Notes: a model not told the origin generated them from the sequence alone. A DNA stretch of 64,000 nucleotides from Aminobacterium mobile DSM 12262 (GCF_000526395.1 NZ_JAFZ01000001.1:930001-994000), one strand, 5' to 3'; positions 7,566 through 16,964 are shown, counted from the first letter of the stretch. Numbers and translations: made by a program.

Positions 7566-9593
7566 CTACGACAGCCCAAACATACGGCCACCCTGATATA
7601 TAAGGACAGCCAGTCCGTAAGCTACGATTGTTGTGTAGGCTACTAAGAAAAAGGTCCATTTCCAACTGTTTGTTTCCCTTTTAAAGGCAGCTATAGCTGC
7701 TACACATGGGATATAAAGTAATGTCATAACTAAGAATGCGTAAGCACTTAAAGGGGTGAAAAGAGTGGGTAAGACAGCTGCAAGGCCTTCTTCTCCCCCT
7801 AAAAGTGCTCCAAAGGTCCCTACCACAACTTCCTTAGCAAGGAGGCCGAGGAGGAGCGCGACAGTGGCTTGCCAGAAGCCGAAGCCTGCTGGAGCGAAGA
7901 GGGGAGCCATAGCGCGCCCGACATGGCCGATAAGGCTGTTGTAAGAACCATATTCTACGCCGAAGGGAAGGCTGGCCAGAATCCATACAAGCACTACAGC
8001 GCTAAAAATTACAGTTCCTGCCTTTTTAAGAAAGAGGCTTGCTCGTTCCCACGCACTTCCCCAAACAGCACGTACCTGTGGCACGTGGTATGGGGGCAAC
8101 TCCATAACAAATTGGGAAGATTCCCCCTTGAACAGGGTTTTCCCCAAAAGTTTTGCAGATATAACAGCAACAACAATACCAAGTACATAGAGAGAAAAAA
8201 CAACAGTCCCGGCATTTCTGCCGAAAAAGGTTCCAGCAAACAAGAGGTAAATAGGGAGCCTGGCAGAACAACTCATAAAGGGTAAGACTAGAAGAGTGAT
8301 CATTCGGTCTCTTGGGCGCTCTAAAACGCGAGTTGCCATAATAGAAGGAACGTTACACCCGAACCCCATAAGCATAGGGATAAAACTTTTTCCATGGAGG
8401 CCTACAGCCCTCATTATTCTGTCCATCACAAAAGCACCTCTGGCCATGTAACCGGAGTCTTCCAAGATGGCTATAAAGGCGAATAGAATGAAGATATGCG
8501 GGAAAAACACTATCACCGACCCTACACCGCCGATAACTCCGCCAGAGATAAAACTCCCTACTACTGTTGGGAGCCCCCATTTCTCTATGAATATTGAAGC
8601 ATACTCACCTAAGATCCCTATCCAATGATCTAGATAGTCAGCAGCAGGGTCTCCTATTGCATAGGTGAGGCGGAACATGCACCATGTAATAAGGAAGAAA
8701 ATGGGCAGTCCCCATATGCGATGGGTTACAATTCGGTCTACTTTATCTGACAAAGTTACATCTTCTTTTAGAGACAAATCTTTCTTCATTACTTTCCCGG
8801 TGAGAGTAGATATATAATTCCACCGTCTCTCTATAACAGCTGTGAGGAGATCATAACCAAGCGACATTTCCAGCTTTTCGTTCTCTTCTTCTAGAATTTT
8901 TTGGATAGTTTTGTCGTTATCAAGAGTTTCCAGAAGAGAGAATATAGCGGCATTTCCTTCAGCTATTCGAAGGGCTGCGATATCTTTTGATATTTCTATT
9001 TCTCTTGTTACTAATGGATTAACAGCTTCTGCTAACCGTTTCAAAGTGTCTTCTATGTTTTTACCGTAAGGAATAGTTATGCCATGTTTTTCAACGGGAG
9101 TTTCCACGTATTTTTTTACAGCCTTTACTAACTCCTGAATGCCTTTGTTTTCTCGGGCTACGGTAGGAACTACAGGTACGCCAAGCTGTTTTTCCAGTTC
9201 CTCCACGTCTATATGAATACCCTTCTTTTGGGCTATGTCAGTCATATTGAGGGCGATAACCACAGGTTGTCCAGCCTCTAACATTTGCAGTACGAGATAA
9301 AGACTCCGCTCTAGATTAGAGGCGTCCACTACTGTGATAGTAACTTTTGGCTTTTCCCGCAAAAGAAATTCCGAAGCTACTTGTTCATCAATCGAAGAAG
9401 CTCCAAGGCTATAAATACCAGGAAGGTCCACAAGAGAGAACGCCGTGTCCCCCCATTTAAAGTGCCCTTCTTTCCGTTCTACTGTTACACCAGGCCAGTT
9501 TCCTACGTGTTGATGAGAGCCTGTAAGTACATTAAAGAGACTTGTTTTCCCTGTGTTAGGATTGCCGGCTAACGCCAGCGTAATACTCCCCAT
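7566..9593 (-). CDS. feoB: Ferrous iron transporter FeoB
   Basis: 675 residues. ATG 9593 is chosen: it lies 2 nt after the feoA stop with GGGGGTG upstream; a start at 9623 would sit inside feoA. The N-terminal G domain shows G1 GNPNTGKT (10-17), G3 DLPG (56-59) and G4 NMTD (116-119). A helical GDI-like domain follows to about 280, then a polytopic membrane domain with two Gate regions, including MGFGCNVPSIMATR. FeoB drives Fe2+ uptake across the inner membrane. It is co-transcribed with feoA behind the palindrome at 9911-9928. Confidence 0.97.
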   Translation of the reverse strand: MGSITLALAGNPNTGKTSLFNVLTGSHQHVGNWPGVTVERKEGHFKWGDTAFSLVDLPGIYSLGASSIDEQVASEFLLREKPKVTITVVDASNLERSLYLVLQMLEAGQPVVIALNMTDIAQKKGIHIDVEELEKQLGVPVVPTVARENKGIQELVKAVKKYVETPVEKHGITIPYGKNIEDTLKRLAEAVNPLVTREIEISKDIAALRIAEGNAAIFSLLETLDNDKTIQKILEEENEKLEMSLGYDLLTAVIERRWNYISTLTGKVMKKDLSLKEDVTLSDKVDRIVTHRIWGLPIFFLITWCMFRLTYAIGDPAADYLDHWIGILGEYASIFIEKWGLPTVVGSFISGGVIGGVGSVIVFFPHIFILFAFIAILEDSGYMARGAFVMDRIMRAVGLHGKSFIPMLMGFGCNVPSIMATRVLERPRDRMITLLVLPFMSCSARLPIYLLFAGTFFGRNAGTVVFSLYVLGIVVAVISAKLLGKTLFKGESSQFVMELPPYHVPQVRAVWGSAWERASLFLKKAGTVIFSAVVLVWILASLPFGVEYGSYNSLIGHVGRAMAPLFAPAGFGFWQATVALLLGLLAKEVVVGTFGALLGGEEGLAAVLPTLFTPLSAYAFLVMTLLYIPCVAAIAAFKRETNSWKWTFFLVAYTTIVAYGLAVLIYQGGRMFGLS

Positions 9594-9595
9594 AC

Positions 9596-9886
9596 TTAAT
9601 GACACCCCCAGCATTTGCTGCACTCTCCATTACATCCACCGCAACTCACTTTTTTTACCATAACCGTTTCTGCCTCATATATGCGAAGGCTCAGTTCATA
9701 ACCACGAAAAGCCACAGAAATCGGGTCGTTGAGAGGAGCTTTCCGCTGCACTACCAGAGGAGTGCCAGGAACAAGACCCATTTCTAAAACTTTCTTTTTT
9801 AATTCTGGATGTCCTTCTATTCGCATAACAATCGCAAGGCTCCCTGCCGGTAATTCACTAAGAGGCAGTAATTCGGATTCACTCAT
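9596..9886 (-). CDS. feoA: FeoA-like protein with cysteine-rich tail
   Basis: 96 residues. ATG 9886 is preceded by GAGGTGGTG; the longer frame from 9925 lacks this. Residues about 5-78 form the SH3-like FeoA fold, with the usual MGLVPGTPL turn. Unusually, the last 14 residues, from C83, read CGGCNGECSKCWGC, five cysteines that could bind a metal or Fe-S cluster, somewhat as FeoC or a fused sensor would. It stops 2 nt before feoB, so the two are translationally linked. The protein acts at the cytoplasmic face as a FeoB partner. Confidence 0.92.
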   Translation of the reverse strand: MSESELLPLSELPAGSLAIVMRIEGHPELKKKVLEMGLVPGTPLVVQRKAPLNDPISVAFRGYELSLRIYEAETVMVKKVSCGGCNGECSKCWGCH

Positions 9887-9910
9887 ATTTTCACCACCTC
9901 GAAAAATTTT

Positions 9911-9928
9911 AGTTTGATTCATCAAACT
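9911..9928. promoter_or_regulatory. Predicted iron-regulator operator of feoAB
   Basis: Perfect palindrome AGTTTGAT-TC-ATCAAACT lies 25 nt upstream of the feoA start. The same 18-bp pattern overlaps the promoter of the DtxR-like gene at 10923-10940, which points to that regulator as the binding protein. Confidence 0.8.
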
Positions 9929-9942
9929 ATTTTTTTACTAAG

Positions 9943-9962
9943 AAAAAAAGGAGCGTAGCTCC
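9943..9962 (-). terminator. Terminator of the regulator-feoA2 transcript
   Basis: Reading the minus strand, stem GGAGC-TAC-GCTCC is followed by seven T. It ends the upstream transcript just before the feoAB operator, so feoAB has its own promoter. Confidence 0.75.
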
Positions 9963-9976
9963 CAAAAGTGCCGCCT

Positions 9977-10207
9977 TTATTGATTCTCTATTTCTCGGAC
10001 AAAAATTCTATCGCCTACTCCTTGCCCAAGGGCAAGGCGGCTTTCTCCTACTTTGAGCAAATAGGGGCCACCTCCCTTATGAAGTACAGTAAAGGACGCG
10101 CCAGGCAACAATCCAAGCTCAGCCATCCTTTTCCGGAAGGCTAATCCCCCAGTAAGCCTTTCTATCCTCACTTGCGCCCCTTCTTTAACGAGATGGAGTG
10201 GAACCAC
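9977..10207 (-). CDS. feoA: Second FeoA-domain protein
   Basis: 76 residues from GTG 10207, which lies 9 nt after GGAGG; ATG 10216 directly abuts that site and is too close. The whole protein is one FeoA/SH3-like domain with the conserved MAELGLLPGASFTV turn. It overlaps the end of the DtxR-like gene by 23 nt, suggesting translational coupling. The tail lacks the cysteines of the other FeoA. It may pair with FeoB under other conditions or act as a free regulator domain; I cannot tell which. Confidence 0.88.
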   Translation of the reverse strand: MVPLHLVKEGAQVRIERLTGGLAFRKRMAELGLLPGASFTVLHKGGGPYLLKVGESRLALGQGVGDRIFVREIENQ

Positions 10208-10901
10208 AAGCGTCATCCTCCTTTACACGCCGAATCCATACGGTGGCAGCCTCGCTTCGGCGCAAAGCCAAACGTGTGCCTCGTATTTCAAACTCAATAG
10301 GATCTCCGAGAGGAGAGGTTTGTATGTATGTAATAATAGATCCCGGGACGAGCCCCATTTCCAGTAAACGTTTGCGCAGAGGACCATCAGCAGTAATTCT
10401 ATTGATAGTTCCCTTCATTCCAGGCCTTAGCATTACAAGAGGGCAGGGTAGTCGAGAAGGATCATCCATTTCTGCTTTCAGATCATTAAACCATGCAGCC
10501 CCTTCTCGTTGAGCTTGACAGAAAAAGTCTGTTAAAGCGAGAAGCCGACCATCTGTCTGTTCATCCATTTCGTGTTCCATAATACAAGCGAGAGCCCATG
10601 CTTTAGAACGTTCTATTCCTAGAATTTCGGAGAAAAGAAAATTAAGATGGTCATGCCGCCTGTAAACACGCAAGGCCCTCTCTCGCCCATTTTCAGTAAG
10701 AGCGACAGCCCCGTATTTTTCATGGTCGAGAAAGCCTGCTTCTACTAATTTTTTAATGGCAGAAACAACTGTCCCTTTTGTCACTTTCAGGCGTTCAGCT
10801 AAATCGGTTACAGTTGCTTCTTGTCCATGAATTTCCAAGGCAAAAATGGCCTCTAAGTAATCTTCTATTCGAGCCGATAGAATAGCAATCCCTTCCTTCA
10901 T
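10185..10901 (-). CDS. DtxR/MntR-family metal-dependent repressor with FeoA-type domain
   Basis: 238 residues: winged helix-turn-helix (1-65, TVTDLAERLKVTKGTV), metal-binding dimerisation region (66-145) and a C-terminal SH3/FeoA-like domain (about 150-230, MGLVPGSIITY). C106, E109 and H110 (CIMEHEM) line up with the C102-E105-H106 ligands of DtxR, and the cysteine favours iron over manganese as co-repressor. It heads the iron block and probably represses both its own promoter and feoAB through the matching 18-bp palindromes. Cytoplasmic. The family call is firm; the iron specificity is inferred. Confidence 0.92.
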   Translation of the reverse strand: MKEGIAILSARIEDYLEAIFALEIHGQEATVTDLAERLKVTKGTVVSAIKKLVEAGFLDHEKYGAVALTENGRERALRVYRRHDHLNFLFSEILGIERSKAWALACIMEHEMDEQTDGRLLALTDFFCQAQREGAAWFNDLKAEMDDPSRLPCPLVMLRPGMKGTINRITADGPLRKRLLEMGLVPGSIITYIQTSPLGDPIEFEIRGTRLALRRSEAATVWIRRVKEDDACGSTPSR

Positions 10902-10922
10902 TTCCCTTTTTCTCTCTAAGAA

Positions 10923-10951
10923 AGTTTAGTGTATCAAACTATAGCTGTCAA
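10923..10951 (-). promoter_or_regulatory. Promoter with overlapping operator of the DtxR-like gene
   Basis: On the minus strand TTGACA (10951-10946) and TAAACT (10928-10923) are 17 nt apart. The 18-bp palindrome AGTTTAGT-GT-ATCAAACT (10923-10940) covers the -10 box and most of the spacer, so a bound repressor would block RNA polymerase: autoregulation. Confidence 0.8.
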
Positions 10952-11070
10952 GATGTTTTTATGGCTCAACACATTATTGTCATATTGAAAATAATGTTGA
11001 ATTAGGATACAATGCTTGTGAACGTGATATATATAACGAATATGGAAACTAACTCAAAGGAGTGATGGGT

Positions 11071-11946
11071 ATGGTAAAGGTTCTGTTAGCGTTGATTGCA
11101 CTTGTGAATGGGTTTTACGCCGTACGTTTTGCTCGAGACTTCTTTCTTCACCGTGAAGAGGCGTGGGCTGAACCTGGAAATAATGTCTTTCTAGCTATTT
11201 GGGGGGCTATTATTTTCTTTCTTTCGACCTTTGGAATTTCTGATTTTGCTTTATCTACCATCATGTACAGGGCCAAGAAACTTGTAAGTGATACCAAATT
11301 ACCAGGGACGTTGAATACTCAGTGTGCCATTCCTGTTGCTGTTATGGCGCTGGCATACATATCTGCTATCCATGTGGATCCCATAACGCTGGTAGCCTGC
11401 ATAGTTGCTCAAATGTTAGGTGCCTATATAGGTCCTCGCTTTGTAGTAAAGCTTCCAGCGAAAACTATCCGTATCTTTATGGGAACAGGGCTTGTAGTTG
11501 CCGCCTTTTTTATTTTGGCAGGAAAGCTGAATATTGTTCCTTCTGGCGGAGAAGCAGTGGGTTTGAGTGGAGGGAAGCTCTACGTTGCGCTTGTTCTCCT
11601 TTTCATTTATGGAGCTCTTAACAACGTTGGCATAGGTTCATATGCTCCTACAATGGCTACTATTTATGCCTTAGGCGTAAACCCTGCAGTGGCTTTCCCG
11701 ATCATGATGGGAGCCTGTACTTTTTCCGTTCCTATGGGAGCCATGGAGTTCGTTCGTCTTGGTCAATATGGCCGTAAAATTACGTTTTTCTCCAGTGTCT
11801 TTGGAATAGCAGGGGTCCTCGCGGCCGTTTTTATCGTTAAAAGTCTTAATCTCTCTATGCTTCAGTGGGTTATTGCGGCTGTAGTCCTTTATTCTGGAGC
11901 GTCCATGCTTTATGAAGAGTTCTTCAAGAGGAAAGCAGTAGCATAA
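11071..11946 (+). CDS. TauE/SafE-family membrane transporter
   Basis: 291 residues. ATG 11071 is 8 nt after AAAGGAG; upstream GTG 11062 and ATG 11065 overlap that site. About eight hydrophobic helices are visible, in two related halves, each with a GA/PxxG-like stretch (LSTFGISDFALST and YGALNNVGIGSYAP), the layout of the TauE/SafE family thought to export sulfite or organosulfonates. The substrate here is unknown. The next gene, 25 nt downstream, is an ornithine cyclodeaminase homologue, so a carboxylate or amino-acid breakdown product is also possible. Confidence 0.85.
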   Translation: MVKVLLALIALVNGFYAVRFARDFFLHREEAWAEPGNNVFLAIWGAIIFFLSTFGISDFALSTIMYRAKKLVSDTKLPGTLNTQCAIPVAVMALAYISAIHVDPITLVACIVAQMLGAYIGPRFVVKLPAKTIRIFMGTGLVVAAFFILAGKLNIVPSGGEAVGLSGGKLYVALVLLFIYGALNNVGIGSYAPTMATIYALGVNPAVAFPIMMGACTFSVPMGAMEFVRLGQYGRKITFFSSVFGIAGVLAAVFIVKSLNLSMLQWVIAAVVLYSGASMLYEEFFKRKAVA

Positions 11947-11971
11947 AAATATTTATTAGGGAGGAATTATT

Positions 11972-12955
11972 ATGTTATTAATTTCCAGGGAAGATATATT
12001 GAAAATTTTTTCTATGCGAGACGCTATAGAAGCTGATAAAAAAGCTTTTGTAATGCATTATCGAGGGCTAAGCGAGGTTCCTTTGCGTACGAATTTCACA
12101 CTTCAGACAGGGCAAAGTCTTTTTATGTCGGCCTATGCGAAAGAAATAAATACGTGCGGAGTTAAAATTGTTTCTGTTTTCCCCCATAACCCTGCGAAAG
12201 GGTTGCCATCAGTTCCTGCAACAATGATTTTGCTTGATGGGGAGACTGGCGTCGTTTCGGCCATTATAGAAGGAACGACTCTTACACAAATACGCACCGG
12301 TGCCATTGCGGGAGCCGCCACAGAACTGCTTTCGAGAAAAGATGCCTCCATTGGCGCATTATTTGGCGCCGGAGGGCAGGCTGCCACTCAGCTGGAAGCT
12401 ATGTTGACAGTTCGCGATCTAGAAGAAGTGAGGATCTTTGATGTAGATAGAGAACGAGTCCAACGCTTTGTCGAATCCCAAAAGCCCCTTTCCAAAAAAT
12501 TTAATACGAGGATTATAGCAGCTCAAACTTCTGATGAAGCAGTCGAGGGTGCTCACATAATTACCTCTGTTACCACATCGAGGAAGCCGGTATTTAATGG
12601 CAAATTGGTTATGGATGGAGCCCACATAAATGGGGTTGGAGCATATACTCCTGAGATGCAGGAGCTTGATTCGTGTCTCTTAGAAAGAGCGGATAAAGTT
12701 TTCGTAGACAATAGAGAAGCTGTTTTGGCAGAGGCAGGAGACTTTATTATCCCTATAAAAGAAGGAAGATTTGCTCCCGAAAAAATTAGCGGAGAGTTGG
12801 GAGGTTTGATTGTAGGGGACATAGAGGGACGATCCACAGAAAAAGACGTTACACTGTTTAAAACTGTAGGATTTGCCACTCTCGATGTGGTCGCGGCTTT
12901 TACTATATATCAGAAGGCTCGGGAGGCTGGGGTAGGGAAAGAAGTTTCTTTGTAG
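11972..12955 (+). CDS. Ornithine cyclodeaminase / mu-crystallin family dehydrogenase
   Basis: 327 residues after GGGAGG. The Rossmann nucleotide site FGAGGQAATQ lies at residues 131-140, and substrate-pocket residues K65 (GVKIVS) and R108-T109 (QIRTGA) are conserved. The family covers ornithine cyclodeaminase, L-alanine dehydrogenase and ketimine or pyrroline-2-carboxylate reductases, and the exact reaction cannot be read from sequence. It sits 25 nt after the TauE-like gene, and a PAS-HTH regulator gene follows, so the three may form one amino-acid response unit. Cytoplasmic. Confidence 0.88.
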   Translation: MLLISREDILKIFSMRDAIEADKKAFVMHYRGLSEVPLRTNFTLQTGQSLFMSAYAKEINTCGVKIVSVFPHNPAKGLPSVPATMILLDGETGVVSAIIEGTTLTQIRTGAIAGAATELLSRKDASIGALFGAGGQAATQLEAMLTVRDLEEVRIFDVDRERVQRFVESQKPLSKKFNTRIIAAQTSDEAVEGAHIITSVTTSRKPVFNGKLVMDGAHINGVGAYTPEMQELDSCLLERADKVFVDNREAVLAEAGDFIIPIKEGRFAPEKISGELGGLIVGDIEGRSTEKDVTLFKTVGFATLDVVAAFTIYQKAREAGVGKEVSL

Positions 12956-13079
12956 TTTTTCTATTCCATCGACAGACTCTCTTTTCCTTTTATAGTATTA
13001 TCTCAGTAGCTTTAAAAAGGCATGATACAATGTGAGGACGGGGTGCCTCCCCGCCCTCATTTATAGGGAGATGGATCAA

Positions 13080-13778
13080 GTGAAGCGAAAAAAATGCCAT
13101 CCTTATTTAGTGCCTATTATTGCTATTGTAGAAACTTTAAGTGAAACATTAGGTCCTGACTATGAGGTTGTTCTTCATGATGTTTCCGGCGAAGAGCATC
13201 AAATTGTGGCGATGGCTCATGGGGAACTAACGGGACGGACAGAAGACTCTCCTTTAACAGATTTCGGTGAGTACCTGCTTCGTAGTGAAGAGGAATATAA
13301 AGGCGTTCATTATATAGCTAATTACCCTTCTTATGCCTCTGACGGGCGGCCTTTACGATCAAGCGTAACTCTCTTAAGAGATGGGAACGAAAAGATTATT
13401 GGTTTTTTATGTATTAACTACGATATGACCCGAGCTCAAATTTTAAAGGATTTAGGAACAGAATTGACCTGTGTCGTCCCTTTAAAAGCATCTCAGGTTG
13501 CCGAAGAAACTTTTGTCCCTTCTTCGGGCTCTCTCTTGCAAAAAATCCTCGAGGAAATGCGCCAACAACGGGGCGGACGCCCTTTACGTTACACTACTAA
13601 AAGGGAAAAACTTGAGATTATGTCATTTTTGAAGTCTAAAGGGTTCTTTAGGTTGAAGGGAGCTGTAGAGGCTCTGTGTAAAGAGCTGGGGAAAAGTCGT
13701 TATACTGTTTACGGCTATTTAAGAGAGATACGAACTGGCGATAATGACAATAATAATGAAGATTCTTCTCAAGATTAA
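13080..13778 (+). CDS. YheO-like PAS/helix-turn-helix transcriptional regulator
   Basis: 232 residues. GTG 13080 is preferred because GGGAG (13066-13070) leaves no gap to ATG 13071 but 9 nt to the GTG. Residues about 10-125 form the YheO-type PAS-like sensor domain (LGPDYEVVLHDVS at the start, GFLCINYDMT at the end). Residues about 165-215 hold a helix-turn-helix (AVEALCKELGKSRYTVYGYLREIR). Such regulators often control amino-acid catabolic genes, which would suit the dehydrogenase upstream. A G+C-rich hairpin (about 13035-13059) just ahead of the ribosome site may affect translation. Confidence 0.85.
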   Translation: MKRKKCHPYLVPIIAIVETLSETLGPDYEVVLHDVSGEEHQIVAMAHGELTGRTEDSPLTDFGEYLLRSEEEYKGVHYIANYPSYASDGRPLRSSVTLLRDGNEKIIGFLCINYDMTRAQILKDLGTELTCVVPLKASQVAEETFVPSSGSLLQKILEEMRQQRGGRPLRYTTKREKLEIMSFLKSKGFFRLKGAVEALCKELGKSRYTVYGYLREIRTGDNDNNNEDSSQD

Positions 13779-13808
13779 GGTGTTACATTAAAGGAGACTA
13801 CTTTGTGC

Positions 13809-13860
13809 GAAGTGCACCCCAAAAGTTAGACATAAAGTCAAACATTTGGAGGTGCACTTC
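13809..13860. repeat. Inverted repeat resembling insertion-sequence ends, also a possible terminator
   Basis: GAAGTGCACC at 13809-13818 is the exact reverse complement of GGTGCACTTC at 13851-13860, and CCAAA/TTTGG extends the match with a one-base shift. The left side reads GTGCACCCCAAAAGTTAGAC, which resembles IS3-family (IS150-like) ends from memory. No transposase lies between, so this is either a scar or a miniature element. A run of T follows at 13863, so the fold could end transcription of the YheO-like gene. Confidence 0.5.
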
Positions 13861-13874
13861 AGTTTTTCCTTCTT

Positions 13875-16070
13875 TTATTTTTTTATGCTCTGATCCGCTA
13901 TGGTTAAGGATCGGGAAAGATTGTTTTTATCTATCTTAAACTGTGCAATCATCTCTCCCAGGCGATGGGCTCCTTCCGAGAGACTCTGTGATTCTACAGC
14001 AACTTGTTCACCTGCTTTGGCAGTGTCTTCAGATGCCTGACGTATCGTATCCACTGAGGCTACAACTTGAACGGTCGACTGGGTTACTTGGTCGATTCCA
14101 GCTGCCATCTCTTCCGATGATGCTGCTTGCTCTTCTGCTGTGGCGGCTATATTTTGCATAACATCGTTTACGTGCGATATTTCCTCCATGGCTTTTTGCA
14201 GCTGTTTTTTAGCTTTCTCTGATCGATTAATAGTTTGTTCTACGATTTCATCGACCTGGCCTATAGACGTCAAAGCGTTTTTAGTCTGGGTTTGTAGATT
14301 GTTAATAAGTGTCTCCACTTCACCAGCAGCAACGCCAGATTCTTCAGCAAGTTTTCGTACTTCTTCTGCTACTACAGCAAAGCCTCGACCGGCATCTCCT
14401 GCCCGTGCTGCTTCTATAGCGGCGTTTAAAGCCAGAAGATTGGTTTGGTCTGCTATAGTCTGGATGGTTGTTACAAAACGAGTAATAGTTTCAACTGCAT
14501 TTGCAACAGCTTTCATGCTCTGGGCTGTTTCCTTCGAGCGCTTCCCTACATTTGTGATTTCTTCAACAACTGTAGAAACTTCCAAAGTAGCGGCATTGCT
14601 GATTTGCGTGGTTCGAGCAGTTGCTTCGGCACCTTCTGTAGCAGACTTGGCTGCGTTTGTCGCGCTGGAACTTACTTCTTCTACTCCGGCATTCGTCTCT
14701 TCTACTGCTGCGCTTGTTGTTTCTGCCAAGGTAGCTACTTGATCTACAGAGGCTTTTATTTCTTCCATGGAAGCTACCGATTCTTCAGAAAGAGCTGCGA
14801 GAGATTCAGCGCTGGAGCTGAAACGCTGAGATTCTTCCTGAAGCCCATTTATTATTCCCGAGAGATGTTCTTGTAGATTCAACATGGCATGAAGCATTTG
14901 TGCAATCTCGTCTTTTGATTTCATATATTGCTTCATCCATGACAGAGATTGGTTAGAAGAAAAATCAAGATGGGAAAATTGTTGCAACATTTGAGATACG
15001 CCATTAATTGGGCGAACAAGAGTGCGGGTGATAAGGATAATGATGAGGCTCAAAATGATAAGCCCAACAAGAGAGGCCGCAATAGTATTGCGAGCCATGA
15101 TGATGGCGTCTTCTTTTATCTTTGACATGGGAACCTGGATATTGAGGCTCCAGGGGGTTTCCGTATTGCCTAATTGTACAGGAGAATAAATTTTATAGGC
15201 TTCCCCGCTGAGGGCATTAGAGAAATCAATAATATTATAAATCTCACCTTTTTGAATATGCGTTAAAATGGTTCCAACATCTTTTAAATCATCAGTACGT
15301 TCTGTTAAGTTCTTACCAATAAGCGCTTCATTATCATGATAGATGGTAGTTCCATTATTGGAATAGAGAGAGGCCGTACTTCCTTCCACAACGCTGATGT
15401 TTTTCACTATCTCTTGCACTGTAGCTAAATCAATATCTATACCGACGACCCCGGCTATTCCCCCATTTAAAAAAATAGGGGTGCATATACTTGTAATAAA
15501 CTCAAAATCATCTTTTTGCCCAGAATAATTATAAAGATAGGGGTTCATAACAACAGTTTTTCCAGTTTTTTTAGGAAGGATATAGAAATCTCCTTCCCCA
15601 TTTTTGCTTAACAAAGATTCTGTTATGTCAAAAGAACGTTGAATATGTCCGTTTTTCTTGACAAAATCTACAATAAAACGGCCAGTTTCCTGATACCCGT
15701 CGCGTTCCACATACATAGAATCTTTCCCATCAAATGCGTTTGGTTCAAAGGCGACCCATGCGGTAAAAGCGAGGGGCGTTTCTTTTAAAACATTTTCAAG
15801 CATCCCTAACACATTTTGTCGGGCCTGGCTATCTTGCCGGTCTATGCCAGATATGCTTTTGGCGAGAGTTTCTGCGGTAATAAGTCCCTTGTCAATTTCT
15901 GAGGCGATAGCGTAGGCTGACGAACGAGCTGTTTCCGTTACAAGAACCTTTGTTGCCTTCAATGTTTTTCCATGCACGGAAAAAGCAATAAAACCAATTA
16001 AAAATGCGAGTATGATCGTGACTGTGGAGAGAAAATAGAGGAGCATCTTGCCCTGAAGTTTGAGTTTCAA
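13875..16070 (-). CDS. Methyl-accepting chemotaxis protein with Cache sensor domain
   Basis: 731 residues from TTG 16070, 6 nt after AAGGAGGT. Order: transmembrane helix 1 (about 9-31), a double-Cache extracellular sensor (about 35-320), helix 2 (about 330-352), HAMP linker (to about 410) and a cytoplasmic signalling rod. The conserved tip [15 protein letters not shown], followed by [15 protein letters not shown], is clear. dCache receptors often bind amino acids or other small carboxylates, plausible here but not shown. No CheA/CheW gene is in the window. The 366 bp upstream hold nothing coding. Confidence 0.95.
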   Translation of the reverse strand: MKLKLQGKMLLYFLSTVTIILAFLIGFIAFSVHGKTLKATKVLVTETARSSAYAIASEIDKGLITAETLAKSISGIDRQDSQARQNVLGMLENVLKETPLAFTAWVAFEPNAFDGKDSMYVERDGYQETGRFIVDFVKKNGHIQRSFDITESLLSKNGEGDFYILPKKTGKTVVMNPYLYNYSGQKDDFEFITSICTPIFLNGGIAGVVGIDIDLATVQEIVKNISVVEGSTASLYSNNGTTIYHDNEALIGKNLTERTDDLKDVGTILTHIQKGEIYNIIDFSNALSGEAYKIYSPVQLGNTETPWSLNIQVPMSKIKEDAIIMARNTIAASLVGLIILSLIIILITRTLVRPINGVSQMLQQFSHLDFSSNQSLSWMKQYMKSKDEIAQMLHAMLNLQEHLSGIINGLQEESQRFSSSAESLAALSEESVASMEEIKASVDQVATLAETTSAAVEETNAGVEEVSSSATNAAKSATEGAEATARTTQISNAATLEVSTVVEEITNVGKRSKETAQSMKAVANAVETITRFVTTIQTIADQTNLLALNAAIEAARAGDAGRGFAVVAEEVRKLAEESGVAAGEVETLINNLQTQTKNALTSIGQVDEIVEQTINRSEKAKKQLQKAMEEISHVNDVMQNIAATAEEQAASSEEMAAGIDQVTQSTVQVVASVDTIRQASEDTAKAGEQVAVESQSLSEGAHRLGEMIAQFKIDKNNLSRSLTIADQSIKK

Positions 16071-16436
16071 TAGACTACCTCCTTATAGAATAGCGTTATT
16101 TAATATTGAATATGTATATTATGCTAAGTATTGTTATTATTGTTAGGAGCGTAGTGTTTAATAAAACATTATTAGTTTTTATTGTTTGGTTATATTTTGA
16201 GCACTATACATAGTTATAAATTAAGCGAATTATTGTATATGAGCATTGAGGCTTATTATTAACTGGGAAATCATCCTTACTTATATGGGGAAATAGGTGG
16301 CCGTCATTACTATGTCCAGAAAGAAGCATAACTTGTGAAAAAGTGAAATAAATGCTACTCTACTGTTGTTTTTTGGTAATTAAAAAAATGTATTTTTTAC
16401 TAAAAGAGATCATTTTTAAGGGGGAGGAGGGATATT
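16071..16436. other. AT-rich divergent promoter region
   Basis: 366 bp between the divergent chemoreceptor and YkuK-like genes. It is very AT-rich, with short A/T-tract palindromes such as around 16381-16402. I see no open frame, RNA gene or clear palindromic operator. It presumably holds the promoters for both genes. Confidence 0.5.
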
Positions 16437-16964
16437 TTGAGGAGCCCAACGTGGGGTCGCCTTAGTTTATGCCAAGCTATAAATAAGGTTATGGATTTCG
16501 TATCAGGTGATAAGAGTAAAACATACCGTTTCATTATCGGGACAGATTCTCAGGTGCATCGCGAGAGGAGAACAGTTTTTGTCTCCACTATTATTGTGCA
16601 TCGAGTTGGTTACGGTGCAATTTGTTTTTATGAATCTCGAGGAGAGGTGAAGAAATACTCGCTTCGGGAACGTATGTTTACTGAAGTGTTTTTGAGTCTT
16701 GATTTAGCGACCCGTTTTCTTGATGAGCTTAAAGTGAAGGATTATAGTTTCTTTCAACATATGGGGAGTATTGAAATTCATGTTGATGTGGGAGAAAATG
16801 GCGCTACGAGAGATTTAGTAAGCGCTGTAACAGGTATGGTCAAAGGGTGCGGCTTTATTTGTAGAACCAAACCAGAAGCGTGCGGCGCCAGTACTGTGGC
16901 AGATCGCCTTACTAAAGTTCCTCTTGTTCAGAAAAACAATGTTTTTGAAGTAACAGCGAGTTGA
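16437..16964 (+). CDS. YkuK-family protein (RNase H-like fold)
   Basis: 175 residues from TTG 16437, behind GGGGAGGAGG. The strand pattern with FIIGTDSQVH near residue 35 and IEIHVDVGENG near residue 118 matches the DUF458/YkuK family, predicted to adopt an RNase H-like fold. The Asp residues in those two strands could be catalytic. The family's true substrate is unknown. It ends 22 nt before the M18 aminopeptidase gene and probably shares its transcript. Confidence 0.75.
   Translation: MRSPTWGRLSLCQAINKVMDFVSGDKSKTYRFIIGTDSQVHRERRTVFVSTIIVHRVGYGAICFYESRGEVKKYSLRERMFTEVFLSLDLATRFLDELKVKDYSFFQHMGSIEIHVDVGENGATRDLVSAVTGMVKGCGFICRTKPEACGASTVADRLTKVPLVQKNNVFEVTAS

Noticed and set aside
7549-7647. 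Plus-strand 32-codon frame behind GGGGAGG
   Set aside because: It runs antisense through the end of feoB, has no recognisable content, and the ribosome-like site is probably chance.
14140-14742. 200-codon plus-strand frame opposite the chemoreceptor
   Set aside because: It is a shadow of the low-complexity signalling domain on the other strand; the chemoreceptor frame has clear motifs.
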